Assembly (NCBI GenBank): GCA_963716095.1
Contig: CAVQSV010000008.1
Span: 1-64,000, forward strand
DNA from: Sva-07 sp963716095
GTDB lineage: Bacteria > Actinomycetota > Acidimicrobiia > Acidimicrobiales > Ilumatobacteraceae
Reading direction: 5' to 3'
Length of the DNA stretch: 64,000 nt
Shown: piece after piece, positions 37,444 through 46,219 of the stretch
Layout: every line of letters begins with the position of its first letter
How positions within the stretch are numbered: position 1 is the stretch's first letter
Notes under the pieces: model-generated
Told to the model about the DNA's origin: nothing
The model's input: the letters and a program-made list of their open reading frames with translations, nothing else
Database searches by the model: none
Program-made: the position numbers and the translations under genes

Positions 37444-37714
37444 CTACTCGCCGTAGGGCGTGACGCCTTGCGCGAAGCGGTGGCGGAACAGGTCGAGCAC
37501 TTCGCCCGGCTCGGCGTGGCGGCCGGTTGCGTGCTTCGAGTACAGCACCTCCCCGTCGACCTCGACATCGAAGACGCCCTTGCTGCCGGTGACGAGCGTC
37601 AACGACTCCGATGACGTGCTGATAGTTCGACAGGAGATCGTTCACCGCGCTCACGGCGCGGGCCGAATAGTCTCAAGGGACGCAGTAGGTGATGCTGATC
37701 ACGTGGTCGCTCAT
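37444..37714 (-). CDS. SelW/Rdx-family selenoprotein candidate with in-frame UGA at CxxU
   Basis: Read from ATG 37714 the protein is SDHVISITYCVP, then UGA at 37675-37673 (codon 14), then DYSARAVSAVNDLLSNYQHV. After a one-base frameshift near 37603 it continues ESLTLVTGSKGVFDVEVDGE to a TAG at 37444, about 89 residues. This is the full thioredoxin-like Rdx (SelW/SelT/SelH) fold: strand, CxxC/U at residues 11-14, helix, then GxxGVFxVxxDG. The UGA falls exactly where the second Cys or Sec belongs, so selenocysteine insertion is predicted. Role: small thiol redox protein. A nonsense or base-call error is the alternative. Confidence 0.72.
37645..37661 (-). promoter_or_regulatory. Possible bacterial SECIS hairpin after the UGA codon
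   Basis: Reading the minus strand, 11 bases after UGA a six-base stem CCGCGC/GCGCGG closes a five-base loop CGUGA. The apical loop begins 17 bases from UGA and contains G-U, in line with the distance and loop guanine reported for bacterial SECIS elements read by SelB. The stem is short and GC-rich sequence forms such hairpins easily, so this is suggestive only. Confidence 0.45.
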
Positions 37715-37791
37715 GCCGGCGACCGTACCCGCACCTGGCGCTGACCGAACCACCATGGACGGGTCGGGGAGCCGATCTTCGCAGTGTGCGG

Positions 37792-39402
37792 TCAGCCGAC
37801 GTCGAGGGCCTCGGTTGCTTGACCTCGCAGCCGCTTGTAGTCGACCTTGCCGTTGGCGGCTCGCCCGATGGTGTCGACGACGACGATCCGCTTCGGCGCC
37901 TTGTAGGCCGCCAGCGTCTGCTTCACGTGGGCGATCACGGCCTCGGCATCGATGGTGACGCCGGGTTGCGCCTCGACCACGCCGGTGACCGCTTCGCCGA
38001 ACTTCTCGTCGGGAACGCCGACCGCAACGGCATCGAGCACGTCGGGGTGCGTCTTCATCGCCTCTTCGACCTCTTCCGGGAACACCTTCTCGCCGCCGGT
38101 GTTGATGCACTGCGAGCCACGCCCGAGCAGCGTGATCCTGCCGTCGGCGTCGATCGTTGCGAAGTCGCCGGGACACGAATACCGCTTGCCCTCGACCTCG
38201 AAGAACGTCCGGGCGCTCTTCTCCGGATCCTTGTAGTAGCCGACCGGCTGGCGGCCGCCGACCGCGAGCCGGCCGATCTCGCCCGAGCCAGGTGCAAGCG
38301 GGCGGTCGAGGTCGTCGATCACGATCGTGTCAGGGCTCAACTCGAACTTGGCGGTCTGCGCGGTGGCTCCAGCGGCGGAGACCGATGACCCCATGCCGAG
38401 CGCCTCCGACGACGAGAAGGCGTCCATCAACACCATGCCGGGATGGTGCTCGAGCAGTCGGGTCTTGGTCTCCTGGCTCCACATCACACCCGACGACACG
38501 ATGCCGACCAGTGACGAGAGGTCCCACCGGCCGGGGTCGGCGTCGAGCGCACGGAGAATCGGCTTGGCGAACGCATCCCCGACGATCGCCAGCGAGTTGA
38601 CGCCCTCACGTTCGATCGTGTCGAGCAGCTCGACGGCGTCGAAGTTGCGTCCGGTCAGGGTGACGATGCTGCCGCCGCCGCTGAGGGTGCCGAGACCGGG
38701 GAAGTTCCCGGTGCCGTGCATCTGCGGACAGGCGGGCAGGAACCGTGCGCCGGGTTGGGTCAGCCTGGCGCGAAGGTCGTCGTAGTTCGCGTCGTCGGGC
38801 AGTGGCGACGCCGAGGTGGCGGTGAGTTTGACGGCGAGGTCGTCCTGGCGCCACATCACGCCCTTCGGCATGCCGGTGGTGCCGCCGGTGTAGAGGAAGT
38901 CCAGGTCGTCGCCGGTGCGCCCCCACTCGGGAGCGACACGGCCGGCCCCGCTGGTGGCCGCCTGCTCGTAGGGGGTGGCCCACGCGGGACAGGCACTGCC
39001 GTCGTCGTCGACCCACAGCCAGACCCGCACCTTCGGCAGTCGGTCGCGGATCGCCTCGATGGTCTCGGCGAACGAACCGTGGAACACGACGGCGCCGGCG
39101 TCGGCGTTGTCCCACAGGTACAGCAGTTCGTCGGCGGTGTAGCGGTAGTTCGTGTTGACCGGAGCGAACGATGCCTTGAAGGCGGCGTACATCGACTCCA
39201 TGTACTCGTTGCCGTTGTAGAGGTATTGCGCCACTGCTTGCTGATGTTCGAGTCCGGCATCGAGCAGATGCTGGGCCACGCCGTCGGCACGTCGGTCGAC
39301 CTCGGCCCACGTGCGATGGTCGTCGCCGTGGATCAGGCAGGGTGCGTCGGGCAGCTCGTCGGCCGCGGTTTCCCAGATGTCAGCGAAGTTCCAATTCCCC
39401 AT
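37792..39402 (-). CDS. Acyl-CoA synthetase (FadD-like, AMP-forming)
   Basis: Activates a carboxylic acid to its CoA thioester through an acyl-adenylate. 536 residues of the ANL superfamily: P-loop DFLYTGGTTGMPKGVMW, an FSSSEALGMGSSVSAAG acyl-binding stretch, and YSCPGDFATIDADGRITLLG with GSQCINTGGEKVFPEEVEEA, then the catalytic Lys in GRAANGKVDYKRL. It resembles actinobacterial fatty/steroid acid CoA ligases. It is divergent from the LLM/enoyl-CoA hydratase genes across a repeat-bearing gap, suggesting a shared catabolic role. Confidence 0.92.
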   Translation of the reverse strand: MGNWNFADIWETAADELPDAPCLIHGDDHRTWAEVDRRADGVAQHLLDAGLEHQQAVAQYLYNGNEYMESMYAAFKASFAPVNTNYRYTADELLYLWDNADAGAVVFHGSFAETIEAIRDRLPKVRVWLWVDDDGSACPAWATPYEQAATSGAGRVAPEWGRTGDDLDFLYTGGTTGMPKGVMWRQDDLAVKLTATSASPLPDDANYDDLRARLTQPGARFLPACPQMHGTGNFPGLGTLSGGGSIVTLTGRNFDAVELLDTIEREGVNSLAIVGDAFAKPILRALDADPGRWDLSSLVGIVSSGVMWSQETKTRLLEHHPGMVLMDAFSSSEALGMGSSVSAAGATAQTAKFELSPDTIVIDDLDRPLAPGSGEIGRLAVGGRQPVGYYKDPEKSARTFFEVEGKRYSCPGDFATIDADGRITLLGRGSQCINTGGEKVFPEEVEEAMKTHPDVLDAVAVGVPDEKFGEAVTGVVEAQPGVTIDAEAVIAHVKQTLAAYKAPKRIVVVDTIGRAANGKVDYKRLRGQATEALDVG

Positions 39403-39454
39403 CCGGGAGTTCGTACTACGACCCGTCGGAGGAGGACGAGCCCGAGCCCCGCAG

Positions 39455-39558
39455 GCGATGAGCGAAGTGGCCGCATGTGGTCCGTTCGCTCATCGCTCAT
39501 GGGTGCAGCAGGACGAACGGTGAGCGAAGTGGTCGTAGTGGGTTCGTTCGCTCATCGC
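39455..39558. repeat. Palindrome family E, two tandem units
   Basis: Unit 1 (39455-39496) has arms GCGATGAGCGAA and TTCGCTCATCGC; unit 2 (about 39517-39558) repeats them with small changes and the same GAAGTGG-type interior. They occupy the divergent gap between acyl-CoA synthetase and LLM oxidoreductase genes. Confidence 0.75.
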
Positions 39559-39609
39559 ATCGGTGCGTCGGCTGAGAGCTGGCGGTGATCGGATCGGTAC
39601 GGTCGTCGC

Positions 39610-40518
39610 ATGCGCATTGGATCATTCGGCGGAAGCATCAACGACGGCACCCTCGACGACGTGGTCGCCGAGGCGAGACGGGCCGAGGCCGATGGGTTCG
39701 CCTCGTACTGGATTCCGAACATCTTCGGCCACGACGCGCTCACGGCGCTGGCGATCGTCGGCCGCGAAGTACCGCGCATCGAGCTCGGCACGTCCGTTGT
39801 CCCGACCTACCCGCGCCACCCGTCGGCCATCGCCCAGCAGTGCCTCACGGTCAACGCTGCCTGCGAGGGTCGACTCACGCTCGGCATCGGGCTCAGCCAC
39901 AAGATCGTGATCGAGAACATGCTCGGGATGAGCTACGACAAGCCCGTCCGCCACATCCGTGACTACCTGAGCATTCTCGGACCGCTCTCGCGCAACGAAC
40001 CGGTCAGCTATCGGGGCGAGGACTACTCGACGAACATGGCGATCCAGGCCAAGGGTGCGCCGCCGTTCGGGATCGTCGTCGCTGCACTCGGCCCACAGAT
40101 GCTGAAGGCCACCGCCGAACTCGCGGACGGAACGATCACGTGGTGCACCGGGCCCAAGACTCTCGAGAGCCACGTCATTCCGACGATCAATGCCGCCGCC
40201 GAGGCGGCCGGGCGACCGACGCCCCGGGTGATCGTCGGGCTGCCCGTGTGCGTCACCGACGACATCGACGGCGCCCGCGAGCGCGCGGCGAAGATCTTCG
40301 AGATCTACGGCTCGCTGCCGAGCTATCGGGCCATGCTCGATCGGGAAGGTGTCGCCGGCCCCGAGGGCATCGCAATCGTCGGAACGGAGGAAGAGGTCGT
40401 CGATCGGATCGGCGCCCTCGCCGACCTGGGGGTCACCGAGTTCGCCGGCAGCGAGTTCGGGGGCAACGCCGACGAAGTGGGCGCCACGCGGGCCGCCATC
40501 AAGAAGGCGATGTCGTGA
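39610..40518 (+). CDS. LLM class F420-dependent oxidoreductase
   Basis: 302-residue luciferase-like TIM barrel: MRIGSFGGSINDGTLDDVV, YWIPNIFGHDALTALAIVG, GTSVVPTYPRHPSAIAQQ and LTLGIGLSHKIVIENMLGM, features of F420-binding members of the family (the TYPRHP-type segment lines the cofactor site). Its stop overlaps the enoyl-CoA hydratase GTG by four bases, so it probably works in the same acyl-CoA pathway as an F420-linked dehydrogenase or reductase. Confidence 0.87.
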   Translation: MRIGSFGGSINDGTLDDVVAEARRAEADGFASYWIPNIFGHDALTALAIVGREVPRIELGTSVVPTYPRHPSAIAQQCLTVNAACEGRLTLGIGLSHKIVIENMLGMSYDKPVRHIRDYLSILGPLSRNEPVSYRGEDYSTNMAIQAKGAPPFGIVVAALGPQMLKATAELADGTITWCTGPKTLESHVIPTINAAAEAAGRPTPRVIVGLPVCVTDDIDGARERAAKIFEIYGSLPSYRAMLDREGVAGPEGIAIVGTEEEVVDRIGALADLGVTEFAGSEFGGNADEVGATRAAIKKAMS

Positions 40519-41321
40519 CCTGGGTGCGGACTGATCTCGACGACCGAGGCGTTGCCACGGTCGTCGTCGATCATCCGCCGATCAACCTGGTGACGATGGA
40601 GGTGTTCTTCGAACTCGCCGCGGAGATCGAACGACTGGCGATCGACGAATCGGTACGGGCGGTCGTGTTCCGGTCGGCGAACCCCGAGTGGTTCCTCGCC
40701 CACTTCGACGTCGAAGCGATCCAGCAGTTCCCGCGTGAGCAGCCCGAGCCGACCGAGATCGGCCCGTACGACCAGATGTGCGAGACACTTCGCACGATGC
40801 CCAAGCCGACGATCGCCGTCATCGCCGGTCGGGTCGGCGGGGGCGGCAGCGAGTTCGCGCTCGGCTGCGACATGAGGTTCGCGACACCGGATGCTGTCTT
40901 CTCCCAGCCGGAGGTTGCGCTGGGGATCGTCCCGGGCGCAGGTGGCACCGTTCGCCTTCCGCGCCTCATCGGGCGAAGTCGAGCCCTCGAAGTGGTGCTC
41001 GGCTGTGACGACATCGACGCCGTCACCGCAGAGCGATGGGGATGGGTCAATCGTGTGCTGCCCGCCGCGGAGATCGATGCCCACGTCGACCGCCTCGCTG
41101 GGCGCATTGCGTCGTTCCCGGCACACGCGGTGGCCGCGGCGAAGGCGAGCGTCGTGCGATCGGAGCGCGGTGTCGAAGATGACTTGGTCGCCGAGACGAT
41201 TGCCTTCAACGCGACGTTGGCAAGCGATGAGACCCAGCACCGAATGCAGCGCTTCATGGACGCCGGCGGACAGACCCCCGAAGCTGAACGTCGCCTGGGC
41301 GCCCTCGCCGCCGAGCTCTAG
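40515..41321 (+). CDS. Enoyl-CoA hydratase/isomerase family protein
   Basis: 268-residue crotonase-fold protein starting at GTG 40515 within the overlap with the upstream gene. The oxyanion-hole segments are present: RSANPEWFLAHFDVEAI and GRVGGGGSEFALGCDMRFA, then FSQPEVALGIVPGAGGTVRL. The usual catalytic Glu of hydratases near GXXP may be Glu in QPEVALG. It acts on acyl-CoA in the cytoplasm; hydratase is likely but other crotonase reactions cannot be excluded. Confidence 0.85.
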   Translation: MTWVRTDLDDRGVATVVVDHPPINLVTMEVFFELAAEIERLAIDESVRAVVFRSANPEWFLAHFDVEAIQQFPREQPEPTEIGPYDQMCETLRTMPKPTIAVIAGRVGGGGSEFALGCDMRFATPDAVFSQPEVALGIVPGAGGTVRLPRLIGRSRALEVVLGCDDIDAVTAERWGWVNRVLPAAEIDAHVDRLAGRIASFPAHAVAAAKASVVRSERGVEDDLVAETIAFNATLASDETQHRMQRFMDAGGQTPEAERRLGALAAEL

Positions 41322-41416
41322 TACGCGCGGGCAGCGCTGGTCGGTCCAGCAGGTATTGGCTGTTGAAGTGGCATTACGTCGACCGCAGAATCGATCTGTG
41401 GCCAAGGGGGCCTGAC

Positions 41417-42272
41417 ATGGCAGTTGTTCTGATCACGGGGTGCAGCACGGGTATCGGACTGGATGCGGCGCTCGCGTTCGCCGCGACGAGGCGACACCAC
41501 GTACGCATCGATGCGAGACCTCGCAAAGGCGACAACGTTGAAGGATCGCGCGCAGGCCGAGGGGCTCGATGTCGACGTGGTGCAAGTCGACGTCACCGAT
41601 GACGACTCGGTTGCGGCTGCCATCGGTTCGATCGAGGATCGGCACGGCGCCATCGACGTGCTGGTCAACAACGCCGGCATCGGCAGCAGTGGGCCGATCG
41701 AGTTGATCGATCTGGACAAGGCAATGGCCGTGTACGACACCAACGTCTGGGGTGCGGTTCGCACGGTTCGGGCCGCCTTGCCGGCGATGCGAGCGAGGGG
41801 TGCTGGCGTGATCATCAACGTCACGTCGGTTGCCAGTCGCGTCCCTGGAACGCAATATGGCGGCTTCTATTCGTCGAGCAAGCATGCGCTCGGGACGCTT
41901 TCCGAGGCGCTGGCGATGGAGGTCAATCCGTTCGGGATCCGCGTGGCCTGTGTCGAGCCCGGATTCTTCGACACCGAGATCTTCGCCAGCAGCGATTGGA
42001 AGAACCCGGCGATTCCGGGTGCGTACGAGGCCGACCAGGAGTGGACCAATCGCTTCTACGTGTTGAGCGGTGAGGCCATGGGCGCAGATCCGGCACTGGC
42101 GGGGACGTTCATCGCCGACATCGCCGCTGACCCTGATGCACCGATGCACAATCTCCTCGGCGACGACGCCCACCAGTTCGTCGGCCTTGTGGAGCAGTCG
42201 GGCACGTTCGAAGGCTGGATCCCGGCCATCACGGCGGTCGTCGAAGGCGTCTGCGGCCCGCGTCCGGTCTGA
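41417..42272 (+). CDS. Short-chain dehydrogenase/reductase, frameshifted
   Basis: ATG 41417 begins AVVLITGCSTGIGLDAALAF. Near 41495 the frame changes, continuing TTYASMRDLAKATTLKDRA, with IDVLVNNAGIGSSGPIEL, NVTSVASRVPGTQYGG, FYSSSKHALG (Tyr-x3-Lys) and VEPGFFDTEI in the second frame. Combined length about 284 residues, a normal classical SDR, so the break is likely a base-call error. The substrate is not apparent. Confidence 0.87.
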
Positions 42273-42291
42273 ACGGGAAACCCGCAACGAC

Positions 42292-43947
42292 TCAGCGAAT
42301 GGAGACCGGCATCGACGCGGCGGCGTTGACGTCGGCGTAGAAGTCGTTGCCTTTGTCGTCGACGACGATGAACGCAGGGAAGTCCTCCACTTCGATCTTC
42401 CAGACCGCTTCCATGCCGAGCTCGGGGTACTCGAGTACCTCGACCTTGCGAATGTTGTCGAGCGCCAGCCGGGCGGCTGGTCCGCCGATCGAGCCGAGGT
42501 AGAACCCGCCGTTCGTAGCGCACGAGTCGGTGACCTGCTTGGAGCGGTTGCCCTTCGCCAGCATGACCATCGATCCGCGTGCCGACTGGAACTGCTCGAC
42601 GTAGCTGTCCATGCGGCCGGCGGTCGTCGGTCCGAACGAACCGGACGCGTAGCCCTCTGGCGTCTTGGCCGGGCCGGCGTAGTAGACCGCATGATCCTTG
42701 AGGTACTGCGGCATCTCCTCGCCGGCGTCGAGGCGCTCCTTGATCTTGGCGTGTGCGATGTCACGGGCGACGACCATCGGCCCGGTCAGCATGACGCGGG
42801 TGGTGACCGGGTACTGCGACAGCTCGGCGAGGATGTCGTCCATCGGGCGGTTGAGATCGATGTGGACCGACTCGGTGTCGTCGAGGTGCTCCTCGCCGAC
42901 CTCGGGCAGGAAGCGTGCGGGGTCGGTCTCGAGCTGTTCGAGGAAGATGCCGTCCTTGGTGATCTTGCCGAGCGCTTGGCGGTCGGCGGAGCACGACACC
43001 GCGATGCCGACGGGGCACGACGCGCCGTGCCGGGGGAGACGGATGATCCGCACGTCGTGGCAGAAGTACTTGCCGCCGAACTGGGCGCCGATGCCAGTGG
43101 TTTGGCTCAGCTTCAGCACCTGCCGTTCGAGGTCGAGGTCGCGGAACGCGTGACCGTCGGGCGAACCGGAGGTCGGCAGCGAGTCGAGGTACTTGGTCGA
43201 GGCGAGCTTGGCGGTCTCGACGGCGAACTCGGCTGACGTGCCGCCGATGACCACCGCGAGGTGATAGGGCGGGCAGGCGGATGTGCCGAGGGACTGCATC
43301 TTGTCGAAGATCCAGGGCAGCAACGTCGCTTCGTTCAGGAGCGCCTTGGTCTCCTGGTAGAGGTAGCTCTTGTTGGCCGAGCCTCCGCCCTTGGCCATGA
43401 ACAGGAACTTGTAGGCGTCGCCGTCGATCGCCGACACCTTGATCTCCGCCGGCAGGTTCGTACCCGTGTTCTTCTCGGTGTACATGTCGAGCGGCGCCAT
43501 CTGCGAGTACCGGAGATTGGACGTCTGGTAGGTGTCGTAGATCCCGTGGGCGATCGCTTCCTCGTCGCCGCCGCCGGTGAACACGTACTGACCCTTCTTC
43601 GCTTTGACGATGGCCGTGCCCGTGTCCTGGCACATCGGTAGCACGCCGCCGGCCGCGATCGCCGCGTTCTTCAGCAGGTCGAGGGCGACGAACCGGTCGT
43701 TGTCGGAGGCTTCGGGGTCGTCGAGGATGTTTCGGAGCTGCTGGAGGTGTGCCGAGCGCAGGAAGTGGGCGATGTCGTGCATCGCCGCTGCGGTCAGGGC
43801 CCGAATCGCCTCGGGCTCGACCTTCAGGAACGTGCCCTCGGGGGTCTCGAACGTGGACACGCCTTCGGTCGACACGAGGCGGTACTCGGTGTCGTCGGCG
43901 CCCAGCGGGAGCAGTTCGGTGAACGAAAAGTCGGGGACGTCAGCCAT
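42292..43947 (-). CDS. Fumarate hydratase, class I (4Fe-4S)
   Basis: Converts fumarate and L-malate in the TCA cycle. 551-residue homologue of the FumA/FumB type: VLPMCQDTGTAIVKAKKG (Fe-S Cys), GGGSANKSYLYQETKALL, GGKYFCHDVRIIRLPRHG (Cys), GISVSCSADRQ-like GIAVSCSADRQALGKI (Cys), and the C-terminal beta domain with GSFGPTTAGRMDSYVEQF and DSCATNGGFYLGS. ATG 43947 starts the conserved protein. Class I enzymes are oxygen-sensitive; many actinobacteria carry them alongside or instead of class II. Confidence 0.93.
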   Translation of the reverse strand: MADVPDFSFTELLPLGADDTEYRLVSTEGVSTFETPEGTFLKVEPEAIRALTAAAMHDIAHFLRSAHLQQLRNILDDPEASDNDRFVALDLLKNAAIAAGGVLPMCQDTGTAIVKAKKGQYVFTGGGDEEAIAHGIYDTYQTSNLRYSQMAPLDMYTEKNTGTNLPAEIKVSAIDGDAYKFLFMAKGGGSANKSYLYQETKALLNEATLLPWIFDKMQSLGTSACPPYHLAVVIGGTSAEFAVETAKLASTKYLDSLPTSGSPDGHAFRDLDLERQVLKLSQTTGIGAQFGGKYFCHDVRIIRLPRHGASCPVGIAVSCSADRQALGKITKDGIFLEQLETDPARFLPEVGEEHLDDTESVHIDLNRPMDDILAELSQYPVTTRVMLTGPMVVARDIAHAKIKERLDAGEEMPQYLKDHAVYYAGPAKTPEGYASGSFGPTTAGRMDSYVEQFQSARGSMVMLAKGNRSKQVTDSCATNGGFYLGSIGGPAARLALDNIRKVEVLEYPELGMEAVWKIEVEDFPAFIVVDDKGNDFYADVNAAASMPVSIR

Positions 43948-44012
43948 GCCAACGAGCCTAGGACCGCGCCCGCCGACCAGCGAAGCTGCCACCCGCTTCT
44001 CGTGCCGCCGCT

Positions 44013-44057
44013 TCTCGTGAACAACTTCACCCCTGAGAGGTGAAGTTGTTCACGAGA
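44013..44057. repeat. Palindrome family A, copy 1
   Basis: Perfect 19-base arms, TCTCGTGAACAACTTCACC and complement, around a seven-base loop. It lies between the fumarase start and the end of the next minus-strand gene. Three more copies occur at 45360, 56922 and 57692. Confidence 0.85.
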
Positions 44058-44071
44058 TCGCGCTGAGTGGG

Positions 44072-45304
44072 CTACTTGGTCATGAAGACGACGTCTTCGG
44101 GGATCGCCACGGTGTCGGGGTCGATCATCTCGGAGCCCCGGAACATCGACTCGAGGAACGAGACGGCGAACGTGCTCGTGAGATCCTTGGCGCGATCGAT
44201 GTCCATCAGGCCCTCGCCGCAGCCCTGTTCGGCGTAGGAATCGAGCACCTCGAGCAGTTCGGCAGGTACCTCGGTGGGGATGGTCTGCAGAAACGCTTGT
44301 GCCTCGCAGGCGATGCTGAAGCTCTGGTGGCCGGCATCGACCAGGTCGGCGCGGTAGTGAGGCGAACTCGATGCCAGTTCCCAAGGGCGGGTGACGTTCG
44401 GGTCGATCGGCGTGACGTCGTCGGCGGTACCTGCCATCACCAGCGCCGGGACTGTCATCGACGCAAACGACTCATCGGTGATTCCGCCGCTGGCCGGAGC
44501 GAGCGTGATGATCGCATCGACGCGAGAGTCGGGTGCGATCGTGCCGAGATCAGCCTCGACGCCGCCGGTCACTGCATAGGTCGTGTATCCGCCGGCAGAG
44601 TGGCCCGTGACCGCGATCTGCTCTGGATCCACACTGGCGACGAAGCCGACCGTCTCGGTGCTCTCCGGGTTGGTCATCTCGTCGATCACGGCGATGACGT
44701 CATTCGGACGGTTGAAGGCATTCGCACCCGGAACGGGCTCGACGCCGAGCACGAGTTCGACGGCGGTGTTGCCGGTGTGGTCCGGGGCTGCGACGACGTA
44801 GCCGTGGCTGGCGATCGCCTCGGTGTAGTCGGCGGCGATGTACCGCAGGCCGCCGGATCCGTGGGAGTAGACCACCAGGGGGAACGGGCCATCGGCCGAG
44901 ATCTGCGAGGCGTCGGCGGTGACGGCGTCCGGCGACTCGTAGTAGATCTCGGGCAGGAAGGTGTACTGGTGCAGGGGGGCGTCGCCCGCATCGTCGATCG
45001 GGAACCAGACGTCGACCGTGAGTGGACGATCCGAGTCGGCGTTGATCGTGATCGTCTGGACGCCGACGTCGTACGGCCCGGGCTCGAATGCCGGCAGGTC
45101 GGCGAGCGGCGCTTCGGTGGTCTCCGGCGCAGCTCCGGTGGTTTCCGGAGTGGCCTCGGCCGGAGCTTCGGTCGTTTCGACGACTGCATCCGTGGTCCCC
45201 GTCGCCGCCTCGGTCGACGGTGTTGTCGTGGCGGTGTCGTCGCTGCCACACGCAGCGATGACCACAGCAGAGACGATGGTGAGGGCAATCAGTCGTGAAC
45301 GCAC
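44072..45304 (-). CDS. Secreted alpha/beta hydrolase lipoprotein (PAF-acetylhydrolase/polyester-hydrolase-like)
   Basis: GTG 45304 begins a lipoprotein signal (RLIALTIVSAVVIAACGSD, lipobox IAAC), a Thr/Glu-rich linker, then an alpha/beta-hydrolase domain of about 310 residues: oxyanion region PLVVYSHGSGGLRYIA, nucleophile elbow VTGHSAGGYTTYA, acid region VMAGTADDVTP and the catalytic His in DAGHQSFSIA. The elbow GHSAGG and SHGSGG fit the chlorophyllase/PAF-acetylhydrolase/cutinase-like group. A longer start at 45376 would use an ATG inside palindrome A2 and is rejected. Confidence 0.82.
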   Translation of the reverse strand: MRSRLIALTIVSAVVIAACGSDDTATTTPSTEAATGTTDAVVETTEAPAEATPETTGAAPETTEAPLADLPAFEPGPYDVGVQTITINADSDRPLTVDVWFPIDDAGDAPLHQYTFLPEIYYESPDAVTADASQISADGPFPLVVYSHGSGGLRYIAADYTEAIASHGYVVAAPDHTGNTAVELVLGVEPVPGANAFNRPNDVIAVIDEMTNPESTETVGFVASVDPEQIAVTGHSAGGYTTYAVTGGVEADLGTIAPDSRVDAIITLAPASGGITDESFASMTVPALVMAGTADDVTPIDPNVTRPWELASSSPHYRADLVDAGHQSFSIACEAQAFLQTIPTEVPAELLEVLDSYAEQGCGEGLMDIDRAKDLTSTFAVSFLESMFRGSEMIDPDTVAIPEDVVFMTK

Positions 45305-45359
45305 GGCGGCAACGTAGTGCGGCAACGGTCGATTCGCCCACACGATCGGCGCATCCGAT

Positions 45360-45402
45360 CTCGTGAACAACTTCACCTCTCAGAGGCGAAGTTGTTCACG
45401 AG
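45360..45402. repeat. Palindrome family A, copy 2
   Basis: Arms CTCGTGAACAACTTC and GAAGTTGTTCACGAG around a short CCTC/GAGG inner stem, one mismatch. It lies upstream of the secreted hydrolase and downstream of the TauE gene on the same strand. Confidence 0.82.
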
Positions 45403-45493
45403 AAGCGGGGAAGCAGGGAGTGGACTCGGTCGGTGATGGCCTGCGGCCTGATTGGTCGGGGTGCCTGCTCGGTCTGGGTCTGCCGGTTGGTGG

Positions 45494-46219
45494 TCAGGTG
45501 AAGGTCTCGACGACGAGGGCGACCGCTGTGACGGTGCAGATCACCAGCACCGCAGGACGCACCACCTCGGGGCGCAGGAGGTGTTTGACCCGCCTGGCGG
45601 TGACGATGCCGAGCACGACCGCCGGCAGGATCAACGCCGCGAGCTGCAACTGTCGAACGCCGACCTCGCCGGCGAGCCAGAGTGCGGCGAGCGACATCAG
45701 TGTGCCGATCGAGAAGAACGCCGAGATCGTGGCACGCATCGTGGCCGGGTCGCTGTTCTGATACGTCAGCGCCATCGGTGGTCCACCGACGCCGGTGGTC
45801 GTCGCAGCGAAACCCGACGCCATCCCCGCGACCACGAGCGAGCGATCGGTCGGGCGGAACAACCGGCCGGTGATCGACGCCACCACAGCCAAGAGCACAG
45901 ATCCAGCCACCAGCACAGCGAGCACCCGGTCGGACAGCGACGCCACCACGAGCGCGCCGGCGATCGTGCCCGGGACCCGCCCGGCAACGGCGAAACCGAC
46001 CTCTCGAGGCTCGATGTGGGTCCGGTCGATCCACGCAATCGTGAACGTCAAGGGCAGGACCGCGAGGATGAGCGCGGCGGGGATGAAGTCCGGGTCAGCC
46101 AGCAACAGCACGGGCGAGGCGATCATCCCGAGGCCGATGCCGATCGAAGCCTGAACGACCGCGCCGAGGTAGACCACGAGTACGCACGAGATCGTCATGG
46201 CGACCGACAGGCCGACCAT
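45494..46219 (-). CDS. TauE/SafE family anion exporter
   Basis: 241-residue inner-membrane protein from ATG 46219, about eight hydrophobic segments, with family features GAVVQASIGIGLGMIASPVL near the N-terminus and GFAATTTGVGGPPMALTYQ at the start of the second half (inverted repeat). Members export sulfite, sulfoacetate or other organic anions. It is translationally coupled to hrpB (TGATG), which is probably only an operon-order accident. Confidence 0.88.
   Translation of the reverse strand: MVGLSVAMTISCVLVVYLGAVVQASIGIGLGMIASPVLLLADPDFIPAALILAVLPLTFTIAWIDRTHIEPREVGFAVAGRVPGTIAGALVVASLSDRVLAVLVAGSVLLAVVASITGRLFRPTDRSLVVAGMASGFAATTTGVGGPPMALTYQNSDPATMRATISAFFSIGTLMSLAALWLAGEVGVRQLQLAALILPAVVLGIVTARRVKHLLRPEVVRPAVLVICTVTAVALVVETFT

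Noticed and set aside
45305..45376. ATG 45376 as start of the secreted hydrolase
   Set aside because: It uses an ATG inside palindrome A2 and places 24 codons before the lipoprotein signal; GTG 45304 fits the signal peptide.
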